Shown: positions 1-8,829 of the stretch, piece by piece
How the letters are laid out: every line of letters begins with the position of its first letter
How positions within the stretch are numbered: position 1 is the first letter of the stretch
Origin: Dehalococcoidia bacterium
GTDB lineage: Bacteria > Chloroflexota > Dehalococcoidia > Lucifugimonadales > UBA3495
Assembly: GCA_002724585.1 (NCBI GenBank)
Contig: PBPE01000073.1
Location: forward strand, 1 to 36,656
Direction: 5' to 3'
DNA: 36,656 nucleotides
Notes under the pieces: generated by a model
Seen by the model: only the letters and a program-made list of their open reading frames with translations
Databases searched by the model: none
What the model was told of the DNA's origin: nothing
Made by a program: the position numbers and the translations under genes

Positions 1-2
1 AA

Positions 3-137
3 ATAGCACGAGTGGGAAGTTTTATTCAGGCTATGGAGTTGATTGATCAACAGGTCTACGATAACAGGGCGGTGAAGAGGGATTTGTGGGCTGAAATATT
101 AGCTGGAGAAAACTTGGAAGTTTCTGTGCCAATCTAG
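3..137 (+). CDS. 3' end of a protein of unknown function (5'-truncated by window edge)
   Basis: Frame 3 is open from the window edge to TAG at 135-137: ...IARVGSFIQAMELIDQQVYDNRAVKRDLWAEILAGENLEVSVPI*. Followed directly by a terminator-like palindrome. Confidence 0.65.
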   Translation: MARVGSFIQAMELIDQQVYDNRAVKRDLWAEILAGENLEVSVPI

Positions 138-143
138 ACTTAC

Positions 144-209
144 TGTAAATCATATATTAACTAAAAAGCCCATCACGTGATGGGCTTTTTAGTTAATATA
201 TGATTTACA
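144..209. repeat. 66-bp perfect loopless palindrome containing a terminator-like core (AAAAAGCCCATCAC|GTGATGGGCTTTTT)
   Basis: tgtaaatcatatattaactaaaaagcccatcac (144-176) is the exact reverse complement of gtgatgggctttttagttaatatatgatttaca (177-209). Confidence 0.95.
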
Positions 210-235
210 ACAATAGATTCAATATATGGGTGACT

Positions 236-949
236 ATGATGTATTCAAAGGGACCTTTACACGATGTACATGTCGCTGATCTCAGTCATGTTATTAGCAC
301 AGATATTCCGATCTGGCCACAAGATCCAGCTGTCCAAGTAGAGCAGTGTGCTAGTTTTTTGACCGAAGGATATTGTTTAAATAAATGGGTTTTGGGAGAA
401 CACATCGGGACGCATATTAATGCCCCAAGTGCTTTTCTTGAGAATGGAGACACTATTGATAGATACCGGGTAAATTCTCTGATTTGTTCTGCCGTATGCA
501 TAGACGTTCAACTTAGTGTAGGACAAAACGCTAATTATCTGTTCACTATGGAGGACCTCCGTGATTGGGAGAACATCTTTGGGCCAGTTGTAGATGGATC
601 ACTTGTTCTGCTTAACACCGGATGGAGCGCGTATTGGAATGATCCTTTGAGGTATATGAGTATGGATATAGAAGGGGGAATGAACTTTCCCGGTTTTAGT
701 GAGGAAGCGGCCAATTTTCTGATCTCTGAAAGGGGAATAAAAGGCGTTGGAATCGATAGTCCAGGTGTAGATGCGGGATCTAATTTAGAGTATTCCATTA
801 ATAAGCTTGTCCTTTCCGAAAATCGGATAGTATTGGAAAATCTGACTAATTTGTCAGTCTTACCCGCTGTTGGTGTGAGCCTATCAATCGGTATAATCAA
901 ATTAAAGGGCGGACATGGTAGTCCAGCATCAGTGATGGCGTATTATTAA
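236..949 (+). CDS. Cyclase family protein (PF04199-like, kynurenine formamidase/isatin hydrolase fold)
   Basis: DLSHVISTDIPIWPQDP... and GEHIGTHINAPSAF match the HxGTHxDxPxH family motif with substitutions. The tracked ORF starts at 200 inside the palindrome; ATG at 236 or 239 is more likely. Confidence 0.8.
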   Translation: MMYSKGPLHDVHVADLSHVISTDIPIWPQDPAVQVEQCASFLTEGYCLNKWVLGEHIGTHINAPSAFLENGDTIDRYRVNSLICSAVCIDVQLSVGQNANYLFTMEDLRDWENIFGPVVDGSLVLLNTGWSAYWNDPLRYMSMDIEGGMNFPGFSEEAANFLISERGIKGVGIDSPGVDAGSNLEYSINKLVLSENRIVLENLTNLSVLPAVGVSLSIGIIKLKGGHGSPASVMAYY

Positions 950-990
950 CAGGGAGTGCAATTGTTCACAGTTGCACTCCCTGTTAATAA
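943..990. terminator. Bidirectional terminator-like hairpin between convergent genes
   Basis: 19-bp perfect stem ttattaacagggagtgcaa (943-961) / ttgcactccctgttaataa (972-990), 10-nt loop, between convergent stop codons. Confidence 0.75.
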
Positions 991-1386
991 CTAAATTGCC
1001 GCTACTCCAGCTTTGGCACATTCTTCATCCTGTTCGCTGGTTCCGCCACCTACTCCGCACGCACCGGCTATATTACCATCGCGTATTATTGGGACGGCTC
1101 CTTGGCCAAGAATCATATGTCCTCCAGAAGCTTGTGCGACGCCGCTGGGAGTGGGTTCATTGGCGCGAGGTTGCATGACTCCGCTGGGGCGTCCGAATGC
1201 CGAAGCTCCGACAGCCTTTCCTAAGCTACCATAAGTGCTGGCCCATATGGCACCATCCATTCTGTTGACTCCTATCGTCCTTCCTCCGTTGTCTACAACT
1301 GACACAGTAACTTTGATATTAAGTTCTTCTGCTTTAGCAATAGCTGCGTCCATGATCTTTTGTGCTTCTGCAAGTGTTATTGACAT
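991..1386 (-). CDS. Heme-binding/GlcG-HbpS family (DUF336-like) protein
   Basis: MSITLAEAQKIMDAAIAKAEELNIKVTVSVVDNGGRTIGVNRMDGA...GASAFGRPSG... is typical of the family. Start at 1386 is preceded by GGAGAAATT; the longer ORF in the track has an unlikely N-terminus. Confidence 0.8.
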   Translation of the reverse strand: MSITLAEAQKIMDAAIAKAEELNIKVTVSVVDNGGRTIGVNRMDGAIWASTYGSLGKAVGASAFGRPSGVMQPRANEPTPSGVAQASGGHMILGQGAVPIIRDGNIAGACGVGGGTSEQDEECAKAGVAAI

Positions 1387-1525
1387 AATTTCTCCTGTGA
1401 ACTTATTCGATTGGCACCTAATTGTAACCGAAAATAGATTCGATCTCACGGTGTAGGGGAGAAAGGTTAAAATCAACATCGTCGGTGATATACTTTGCAC
1501 ATGATGAGATTGGGTAGGGAAATAA

Positions 1526-2332
1526 TTGCTTACTAAACGCATAATTCCATGTCTGGATGTTGATGCTGGACGAGTAGTAAAAGGCACTAGTTTTATTAAT
1601 ATAAGGGATGCTGGAGATCCTGTGGAACTCGCAGCCTTCTACGATGCACAGGGTGGGGATGAGTTGGTTTTTCTAGATATCACAGCCAGTTCGGATAATC
1701 GCAATACCATGATAGACGTAGTGGAAAAAGTTTCCGAGCAAGTGTTTATCCCGTTGACTGTTGGTGGTGGTATACGAAAAGTGGGAGACATGAGGGATCT
1801 TCTTCATGCTGGAGCAGATAAAATATCAGTTAATACCGCTGCTATAAATGAACCGGAACTGATATCACAGGGTGCCGGTCAATTTGGTAATCAATGTATA
1901 GTTGTAGCGATAGACATTAAGCGCGTGAGTGGTATTAAAACGGAAGACAATGTAGATCCAGAAATAGCAGTGACCGAGGATTCCATTTGGGAAGTATTCA
2001 CTCATGGAGGGCGTAATTCTACGGGGATTGACGCGGTTAAGTGGGCTGTTAGAGCTGCTGAATTAGGCGCTGGTGAAATATTATTAACGAGTATGGATGC
2101 CGACGGACAGTTGTCTGGTTATGATTTAGAAGCAACTAGTGTGGTATCACAGGCAGTTAGTATTCCAGTTATAGCTAGTGGGGGGGCAGGCACTTTAGAG
2201 CATTTACATGAAGCTTTTACAACGGGTCAAGCGGATGCGGTTTTGGCGGCCAGTATATTTCACTTCGGTACGTATTCTATTCAGCAGGCTAAGGAGTACT
2301 TACACGAATATGGTGTTTCAGTCCGGATGTAA
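1526..2332 (+). CDS. hisF: Imidazole glycerol phosphate synthase subunit HisF
   Basis: [74 protein letters not shown] start. Confidence 0.95.
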   Translation: MLTKRIIPCLDVDAGRVVKGTSFINIRDAGDPVELAAFYDAQGGDELVFLDITASSDNRNTMIDVVEKVSEQVFIPLTVGGGIRKVGDMRDLLHAGADKISVNTAAINEPELISQGAGQFGNQCIVVAIDIKRVSGIKTEDNVDPEIAVTEDSIWEVFTHGGRNSTGIDAVKWAVRAAELGAGEILLTSMDADGQLSGYDLEATSVVSQAVSIPVIASGGAGTLEHLHEAFTTGQADAVLAASIFHFGTYSIQQAKEYLHEYGVSVRM

Positions 2333-2369
2333 ACTGCATTAGATTCTTGATATTAAGGTCAGTTTATAA

Positions 2370-3062
2370 ATGGCAAAAATAAAAGCTGTTGTATTTGATA
2401 TGTTTAATACGCTTGTTGAAGACGGTGATAATTATTGGGAGCGTACTTTTGAACATATAGTACAGCACCAAGGATTGAACTTGTCTGGAGAAGCCCTTCG
2501 AAGAGAATGGCGGTTGATAGATGAGCAATACAGATCTAAACGTGGACTTGATGGTTGGCCATTTCACACATATAGAGACTGTTGGCAGAAGAGCTTTGAG
2601 ACTGTTTACAGTAACATAGGTTCGGATGGTAATGTGGAAACATCGATAGGGATTATAATTTCTGACATGGTTCAGAGACCGTTGTTTCCAGAAACTGTAG
2701 CTGCCCTGCGTTCGATATGTGATAAGGTAACTATCTCGTTATTGTCTAACGCAGACGATGCATTTTTGATTCCGGTTGTTGACCGTATCGGACAGTTTTT
2801 CGATTATGTTATATCGTCAGAATCTTCGCGGTGTTATAAACCTAGCGCTCAAATTTTCAATGATGTAACAGAGAAGCTTCGAGTTCGTCCCGATCAAATA
2901 CTATACGTAGGCGACAGACAGTGGGAAGATGTTCATGGCCCGAAATTGTTCGGTATGGCCGCAGCGTGGATAAACCGTGACCATATCTCTAAAAACCCGA
3001 ATCTTTACGAGCCAGACCATATAATAACTAATTTGTATGAAGTAAAAGAGTTAATCAATTAA
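2370..3062 (+). CDS. HAD-superfamily hydrolase (haloacid dehalogenase-like, subfamily IA)
   Basis: Motif I VFDMFNTL, motif II LLSNADD, motif III YKPS, motif IV YVGDRQWEDVHG. Lies between hisF and hisIE. Confidence 0.85.
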   Translation: MAKIKAVVFDMFNTLVEDGDNYWERTFEHIVQHQGLNLSGEALRREWRLIDEQYRSKRGLDGWPFHTYRDCWQKSFETVYSNIGSDGNVETSIGIIISDMVQRPLFPETVAALRSICDKVTISLLSNADDAFLIPVVDRIGQFFDYVISSESSRCYKPSAQIFNDVTEKLRVRPDQILYVGDRQWEDVHGPKLFGMAAAWINRDHISKNPNLYEPDHIITNLYEVKELIN

Positions 3063-3077
3063 ATCTGAGGTATACCG

Positions 3078-3695
3078 ATGGACATGAAGGTTAATGACAA
3101 AGGTCTTATACCGGCAATCGCTCAAGACGTAAATACAGGTAAAGTGCTTATGCTGGGTTATATGAATCCAGGAACTTTGAAACGGACTCTAGAAGGCGGA
3201 CAGGTCTGGTTTTACAGTAGGAGTCAAGAAGATTTGTGGCACAAAGGTGAGATATCCGGAAATTATTTGAATCTTAAGTCAGCTTGGATCGATTGTGATG
3301 CGGATACGATCTTGTTGCAGGTAGAGCCTGATGGACCTACGTGCCATACCGGTGAGCCTAGCTGTTTCTTTAATGCACTAGACCAAATGCCCGAAGCTTA
3401 TGAAGACACGGATATTGGATCAGGGATTATCGAAGAATTGTATTCTGTGATACAAGACCGGCAAAAGGATATGCCGCCTGATAGTTACACAACCACCCTT
3501 TTACAGGAGGGTACCAACCGGATAGCTCAAAAAGTCGTTGAGGAGGCTGGAGAAACTGCTATAGCGGCAGCTTCTGGAGATGTTGATCATATCCCATCTG
3601 AAGTAGCTGATATGATTTACCACACTTTGGTGCTTATGGCGGATTCGGGGGTGAAGCCCAGTCAAATATGGCAGGAACTGCGAAATAGACGGTAG
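3078..3695 (+). CDS. hisIE: Bifunctional phosphoribosyl-AMP cyclohydrolase / phosphoribosyl-ATP diphosphatase
   Basis: N-terminal domain LMLGYMN...VWFYSRSQEDLWHKGEISGN...DCDADTILLQVEPDGPTCHTG; C-terminal KVVEEAGETAIAA...EVADMIYHTLVLM. Confidence 0.95.
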   Translation: MDMKVNDKGLIPAIAQDVNTGKVLMLGYMNPGTLKRTLEGGQVWFYSRSQEDLWHKGEISGNYLNLKSAWIDCDADTILLQVEPDGPTCHTGEPSCFFNALDQMPEAYEDTDIGSGIIEELYSVIQDRQKDMPPDSYTTTLLQEGTNRIAQKVVEEAGETAIAAASGDVDHIPSEVADMIYHTLVLMADSGVKPSQIWQELRNRR

Positions 3696-3707
3696 TAATT
3701 GAGATGT

Positions 3708-4388
3708 CTATTGTCTGAAATTGTCACCAGATTTGTATATATTCCAAACCCCGTTCTTGTAGGATGTGACATTTCCGGTCCCTGTAACTAGCCATCCGTC
3801 AGGACTTTTTACACACGCTGTTTTAGCGTCTATGCCTAGTATCGTTATATCGGATGGTACTTCTGATTTCAAATCGTTTGCGGTTTTCTCGGGGTCGGTA
3901 TTTTCATGATGTGGTAGGACTGCGATGTTTGGTGCGATACCTAGCCCTTTGACCCATTCCCCCACACCGGGTCGTCTCATGAGAGTACCGAGCACCATTG
4001 CACCTGCACTGGAACCAGCTAGAACAGATCCATTTTTCAGTGCGGATTGGATGGATTTCAATAGAATCGTTCCGTTTAAACTATCTAATAAGTGGTCAGG
4101 ATTTCCACCAGTAAAATAAATTATGTCTGCTTCTTGTATACCATTGATCAATTCGTTGTCATTGGCGTCACTTTTATTCAATATCATTAGGTCGAATGCA
4201 TCTGTGCCAAGGCGTTCAAAATAATCCACTCCATTTTTGGCTGCCCTGTTTGGAGCTGTGTCAGCGGCAGTGGGTATTATTAGAACTCTGGGAGCATTCA
4301 ACCCATAGTGGCGGATCATTTCCAGATCCATAGGCTCACAGCCGGCTCGAAACTCTTCGCCTCCGGCCAAGGCAATATTTATTGGCAT
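3708..4388 (-). CDS. Peptidase S51 / cyanophycinase-like family protein
   Basis: IALAGGEEF, ADIIYFTGGNPDHLLDSL, AGSSAGAMVLG nucleophile elbow, LPHHENTD. Confidence 0.8.
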   Translation of the reverse strand: MPINIALAGGEEFRAGCEPMDLEMIRHYGLNAPRVLIIPTAADTAPNRAAKNGVDYFERLGTDAFDLMILNKSDANDNELINGIQEADIIYFTGGNPDHLLDSLNGTILLKSIQSALKNGSVLAGSSAGAMVLGTLMRRPGVGEWVKGLGIAPNIAVLPHHENTDPEKTANDLKSEVPSDITILGIDAKTACVKSPDGWLVTGTGNVTSYKNGVWNIYKSGDNFRQ

Positions 4389-4605
4389 GTGGTCTCCGGC
4401 GGATTCTGAAAATCTGAAGATATATTGTTATCGATTGTAACAGAAATTCAGATAATAAGGTGTTCGGATAATTGATTGATACGGTATTTTTGTAAAATGC
4501 GTCCAAGGCTCGGAAAATATTACCTAACAATTTCCCATACCTTTTCAATCAGGAGTACTATGTGTAGTCTAGTGTCAATAATCGACAAATTGTGAGGTCC
4601 AAGAC

Positions 4606-5007
4606 ATGTTTAACAATGTGCACCACGTACGAATTCTAGTCTATAACGCTGACGATATGGTGGAGTATATGGAGACAAATTTTGGAATGCGCCCAGTTAA
4701 GGTGAAGGTATACAAGGAACGCGGTATGAAGAACGCTATATACAAGGTGGGTGAGACCAATTTAGAAATAACCGAACCACTGGATATGAGTTCTAAGATG
4801 GGACAATTTCTGGAAAGAGAAGGACCAGGGATATATCATATCGCGTTCGGAGTTGACGGAATTGAACAAGCAGCGAAAACCCTGGCCTCTAAAGGGAATA
4901 AGATGCGTGGCGATAATGGTATGACAAGAAGCGCGGAAGGTTATATGACAGCTAATATTGATCCGGAGAGCTCTCTGGGCTTTCCCTTTCAGATTGCTGA
5001 GGGATAG
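4606..5007 (+). CDS. VOC (glyoxalase/methylmalonyl-CoA epimerase-like) family protein
   Basis: FNNVHHVRILVYNADDMVEYMETNFGM...NLEITEPL...GPGIYHIAFGVDGIEQAAKTLASKG; typical size and layout. Confidence 0.8.
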   Translation: MFNNVHHVRILVYNADDMVEYMETNFGMRPVKVKVYKERGMKNAIYKVGETNLEITEPLDMSSKMGQFLEREGPGIYHIAFGVDGIEQAAKTLASKGNKMRGDNGMTRSAEGYMTANIDPESSLGFPFQIAEG

Positions 5008-5037
5008 CAGTAAGTCGTGGTAAAAATCACCTTAAGT

Positions 5038-5112
5038 TAAATATTCGCTACCGGATCATATGTTAGTATTTATACACTCAATGTAAAGCTATGAGTTGAT
5101 AGCGAATATTTG
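5038..5112. repeat. 12-bp perfect inverted repeat flanking a 49-nt spacer upstream of argS
   Basis: aaatattcgcta (5039-5050) and tagcgaatattt (5100-5111) are exact reverse complements. Confidence 0.6.
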
Positions 5113-5141
5113 GGAAAATTTATGGTCAGCAGGGGACCTTT

Positions 5142-6827
5142 ATGGCATCTGGTTTGATAAGAGATAAAATAGCGCAATTAGTCGAAGATGGGATCAACGT
5201 GCTTCGAAATGAAGGGGTTGTTAAGTTGGAGACAACTCCGGATATCATGATAGAACGCCCCTCGAATCGCGATCATGGTGATTTTGCTACGAATTTGCCG
5301 TTAAGATTGTCCCGTTCTACTAGTTTGAAACCCATGGAACTGGCACAAAGATTAGTCGACAATATCCCAGTAGTAGAAGAGATTGCAAAAGTCGAAGCTG
5401 CATCTCCAGGTTTCGTTAATTTCTCGTTGGACGATAATTGGGTGCAACAACAGGTTGATCTTGTAAGAGAGTCCGGATCGTTCTTCGGGAATGTGCAGTT
5501 TGGGAACGGAACCAAGATAATGGTTGAGTTTGTTAGTGTAAACCCGACTGGACCAGTACACGTTGGCCACGCTCGCGGGGCGGTTCTTGGCAGCGTGCTG
5601 GCAAATATATTAGATGCCGCGGGATTTGATGTTTCCCGTGAATATTATGTTAACGATGCTGGTAGTCAAATGGAGGCTTTTTATAGATCCGTTCATGCTA
5701 GATATCGAGAAGCAATTGGTCTTGATAGTGAATTTCCAGAGAATGGTTATCGTGGAGATTATATCTCCGATATAGCAAGTGATATTGTAGATGAGCATGG
5801 GAAGGGATTTGCTGATATTGATGACTCGGATGCTATTAGAGAAGTCGGAGATATAGGCCGTGAAAGAATGGTATCTGTTATTGCATCTGACCTAGAGAAG
5901 ATTGGAGTGACCTTTCAAAATTGGTTTAGTGAACATTCTCTGTATGACGGCGATCAAAATCAATATGATAAGGCTATGCAAATCTTAAAGGACCAAAATT
6001 ATTTGGTTGAGAGAGAAGACGCATTGTGGTTTGCATCAACTCTGTTGGGAGAAGATAAAGATAACGTGGTTGTCAGATCAAACGGAGAGCCAACATACTT
6101 TGCCTCGGATATCGCATATCACTATAACAAATTTGCTTCTCGGGGATTTGACAAGGTTGTAAACATCTGGGGAGCCGATCATCAAGGTCATGTTCCAAGA
6201 ATGAAAGCTGCTGTGAAAGCTCTTGGACTTAATGACGATAATCTTACTGTTCTGATCTCTCAGTTGGTTACTTTGAAACGTGGTGATGAAGTAGTGAGAG
6301 CATCAAAGCGTACAGGAGACTTTGTAACGCTTAATGAATTAGTCGAGGAAGTTGGCTCTGATGCTTGCAGGTATTTTTTCCTGGCACGGTCAGCGACCAG
6401 TCAAATGGAATTTGATCTTGAACTGGCAAAGAAAGAGTCGTCTGAAAATCCTGTGTACTATGTGCAGTATGCCCACGCTAGAAATGTCGGCATATTAAAT
6501 CTGGCTCGGTCTCAGAACATAGATTGGTCTGTAGGTGATGTGGCCTTGCTGACTGATCCCAACGAGCTAAATTTGGTGCGGACTATCTTGAGATTGCCGG
6601 AACTAGTTGAGTACATGTCAGACACTCTTGAACCCCATCACTTACCTCATTATGCAATGGAATTAGCCATCGCATTTCATTGGTTTTACGAGAATTGTAG
6701 GGTGATATCGGCTAATAAAGAAGATGACCAGATCACTTTAGCCCGGCTCAAGTTAGTTGAAGCGTCACAAATAGTTCTTAAACGAACTTTGGAGCTAATG
6801 GGGATGAATGCACCCGAGCGTATGTAA
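5142..6827 (+). CDS. argS: Arginyl-tRNA synthetase
   Basis: EFVSVNPTGPVHVGHARGAVLG, YYVNDAGSQM, IWGADHQGHVPRMKAAVKALG, VVRASKRTGDFVTLNELVEEVGSDACRYFFL, C-terminal LELMGMNAPERM. Confidence 0.97.
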   Translation: MASGLIRDKIAQLVEDGINVLRNEGVVKLETTPDIMIERPSNRDHGDFATNLPLRLSRSTSLKPMELAQRLVDNIPVVEEIAKVEAASPGFVNFSLDDNWVQQQVDLVRESGSFFGNVQFGNGTKIMVEFVSVNPTGPVHVGHARGAVLGSVLANILDAAGFDVSREYYVNDAGSQMEAFYRSVHARYREAIGLDSEFPENGYRGDYISDIASDIVDEHGKGFADIDDSDAIREVGDIGRERMVSVIASDLEKIGVTFQNWFSEHSLYDGDQNQYDKAMQILKDQNYLVEREDALWFASTLLGEDKDNVVVRSNGEPTYFASDIAYHYNKFASRGFDKVVNIWGADHQGHVPRMKAAVKALGLNDDNLTVLISQLVTLKRGDEVVRASKRTGDFVTLNELVEEVGSDACRYFFLARSATSQMEFDLELAKKESSENPVYYVQYAHARNVGILNLARSQNIDWSVGDVALLTDPNELNLVRTILRLPELVEYMSDTLEPHHLPHYAMELAIAFHWFYENCRVISANKEDDQITLARLKLVEASQIVLKRTLELMGMNAPERM

Positions 6828-6918
6828 TCTGGATAGATTTCAGGAAACATCTAATCTTTGACCCTCCTTCAGCCTTGAATTCGATAAACCGTAGGTTTAT
6901 GATTAACCATAACTCTTG

Positions 6919-6946
6919 TTGACCTCTATTTTTGAAAGGTTATAAC
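6919..6946 (+). promoter_or_regulatory. Candidate sigma70-type promoter for the ABC exporter pair
   Basis: TTGACC (6919-6924), 16-nt spacer, TATAAC (6941-6946). Confidence 0.4.
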
Positions 6947-7014
6947 AAGTCACCATCTCCTTATCCTTATCCCACTCCACGGGATTACGTCTCAATTGTG
7001 GCTTGTCTTATTGA

Positions 7015-8829
7015 ATGCGGATTTTAATTAGAATTACCCTGATGGCTTGGCGATATAAGGTTCGCCTGATACTCGCGTATATCGCTTTTGCCGCTGCAAT
7101 AGCTTTTGCTCTCCTAGTTCCTCGTATCTTCGGTGAATCGATAGATTCTTTAGTGATAGTCCAAGACGGAACGGTGGTTCCTCAAGATGTAGCAATCTGG
7201 GGCATGGGAGGGCTATTGTTTATGGCCGCTCTCCTATTGGGAGCGAGTCTAATGAGGGGATTTTCTGATTTTGGACGTACATATGCTACTGATTCTTTGT
7301 CACAGAAAGTCGCCTATGACATAAGAAATCTTTTGTATGACAAATTACAGCATATAAGTTTTGCTTACCACGATAAAGAACATACCGGAAACCTGATGTC
7401 GAAAGCAACGTCCGACGTTGAGTCTATCCGTAGGTTTATTAATTTAGGCCTGGTTAGGTCCCTCGACGTCATTGTTCGACTAATAGCAATAGTTGGAATA
7501 TTGATGTTCTTGAACTGGAAGCTTGCTCTACTTAGTTTGATCTTTGTTCCGTTTGTAATCTTGAGATCAGCTATCGTATTAAGGCGCTTGAGAAGGATGT
7601 GGCTGCACGTACAAGAAATCATGGGTGAAACTGTCACGGTTCTCCAAGAAAACCTCGTCGGTGTAAACGTGGTGAAAGCTTTCGCTTCTGAAGATTATGA
7701 AATTCGTAAGTATGCCGCTAAAGCTACTGAATTGCGGGAAGAATATTTCCGCACAGAAAGACTTCAGGGTATAAACAGTGCTTGGATGACCTTTTATTTT
7801 ACTTTTGCGCTTGGGGTAGTACTTTGGTTCGGTGGTTGGGAAGTAGTTAGAGGTAACTTAACCGCTGGCGGTCTAGCACAGTTTGTTCTCTACATGAACC
7901 AATTGACTTTTCCTATTAGACAATCGGCCCAAGTTATCAATAGTTTTTCCAGGGCTATTTCTTCGGGGCAAAGAATATTTGAAGTTTTGGACGCTAGTTC
8001 GCCAGTATCAGAACGACCGGATGCTAGGGTGTTATCTCGATCAGAGGGTACAGTTAAGCTGCATGATGTTTCATTTTCATATGATGATCGAATTCCTGCA
8101 CTAAGGAATATTGTAATAGAGGCAGAGCAAGGTCAGATAACAGCTATTCTAGGTTCTCCAGGAAGTGGAAAGAGTACGATCGTAAATCTTCTTCCCAGAT
8201 TCTATGACGTAACTGAGGGCAGTATAACGATAGATGGACAAGACATACGTGAATTTACACTTGAATCATTGCGCAGGAATGTGGGTATTGTCCAACAAGA
8301 TGTCTTTTTATTCAGTGCCACTATTAGAGATAACATAGCTTACGGTGTGGCAAATGCGACAGAAGAAGATGTTATAAATGCCGCTAAAATAGCGCAGTTG
8401 CATGATCATATAATAAGCCTCCCACAAGGATATGATACTTGGGTAGGAGAGCGTGGATCCACGCTGTCGGGAGGGCAACGCCAGAGACTTTCTATAGCTA
8501 GAACAGTGTTGATCAACCCTCCAGTCTTGATTTTGGATGATTCTACTTCCAGTGTCGATGTGGAAACGGAAAGGTTAATACACCGAGCTATGATCGATGT
8601 TATGAAAGGAAGAACGACCTTTGTAATAGCTCATAGACTGAGTACAGTCAGAGAAGCAGATCTGATCGTAGTGTTGAAGGATGGAGAAATTGCAGAACAA
8701 GGTACCCATGATGAACTGCTATCTGCTAATGGAATCTACCGAGAGATATATGATTTGCAATTGAGACCACAAGAGGAACTTCTACTTGATGCTGCTATAT
8801 CCAACTCAGATTCTGGGGGAGACAATTAA
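7015..8829 (+). CDS. ABC exporter, fused TMD-NBD, subunit 1 (heterodimer partner with variant Walker B)
   Basis: ABC TMD; Walker A GSPGSGKST, signature LSGGQRQRLSIART, Walker B LILDDSTSSVD (Asp in place of catalytic Glu), H-loop IAHRLSTV. Confidence 0.9.
   Translation: MRILIRITLMAWRYKVRLILAYIAFAAAIAFALLVPRIFGESIDSLVIVQDGTVVPQDVAIWGMGGLLFMAALLLGASLMRGFSDFGRTYATDSLSQKVAYDIRNLLYDKLQHISFAYHDKEHTGNLMSKATSDVESIRRFINLGLVRSLDVIVRLIAIVGILMFLNWKLALLSLIFVPFVILRSAIVLRRLRRMWLHVQEIMGETVTVLQENLVGVNVVKAFASEDYEIRKYAAKATELREEYFRTERLQGINSAWMTFYFTFALGVVLWFGGWEVVRGNLTAGGLAQFVLYMNQLTFPIRQSAQVINSFSRAISSGQRIFEVLDASSPVSERPDARVLSRSEGTVKLHDVSFSYDDRIPALRNIVIEAEQGQITAILGSPGSGKSTIVNLLPRFYDVTEGSITIDGQDIREFTLESLRRNVGIVQQDVFLFSATIRDNIAYGVANATEEDVINAAKIAQLHDHIISLPQGYDTWVGERGSTLSGGQRQRLSIARTVLINPPVLILDDSTSSVDVETERLIHRAMIDVMKGRTTFVIAHRLSTVREADLIVVLKDGEIAEQGTHDELLSANGIYREIYDLQLRPQEELLLDAAISNSDSGGDN

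Noticed and set aside
535-900. 121-aa minus-strand ORF
   Set aside because: Antisense shadow of the cyclase-family CDS; no recognisable motif.
972-1456. Three plus-strand ORFs (972-1178, 1013-1234, 1235-1456)
   Set aside because: Antisense to the well-supported DUF336-like gene at 991-1386 or its upstream region; sequences look non-protein-like.
6884-6900. ataaacc-gta-ggtttat hairpin after argS
   Set aside because: Only 7 bp and AT-rich with no T-tract; too weak to call a terminator.
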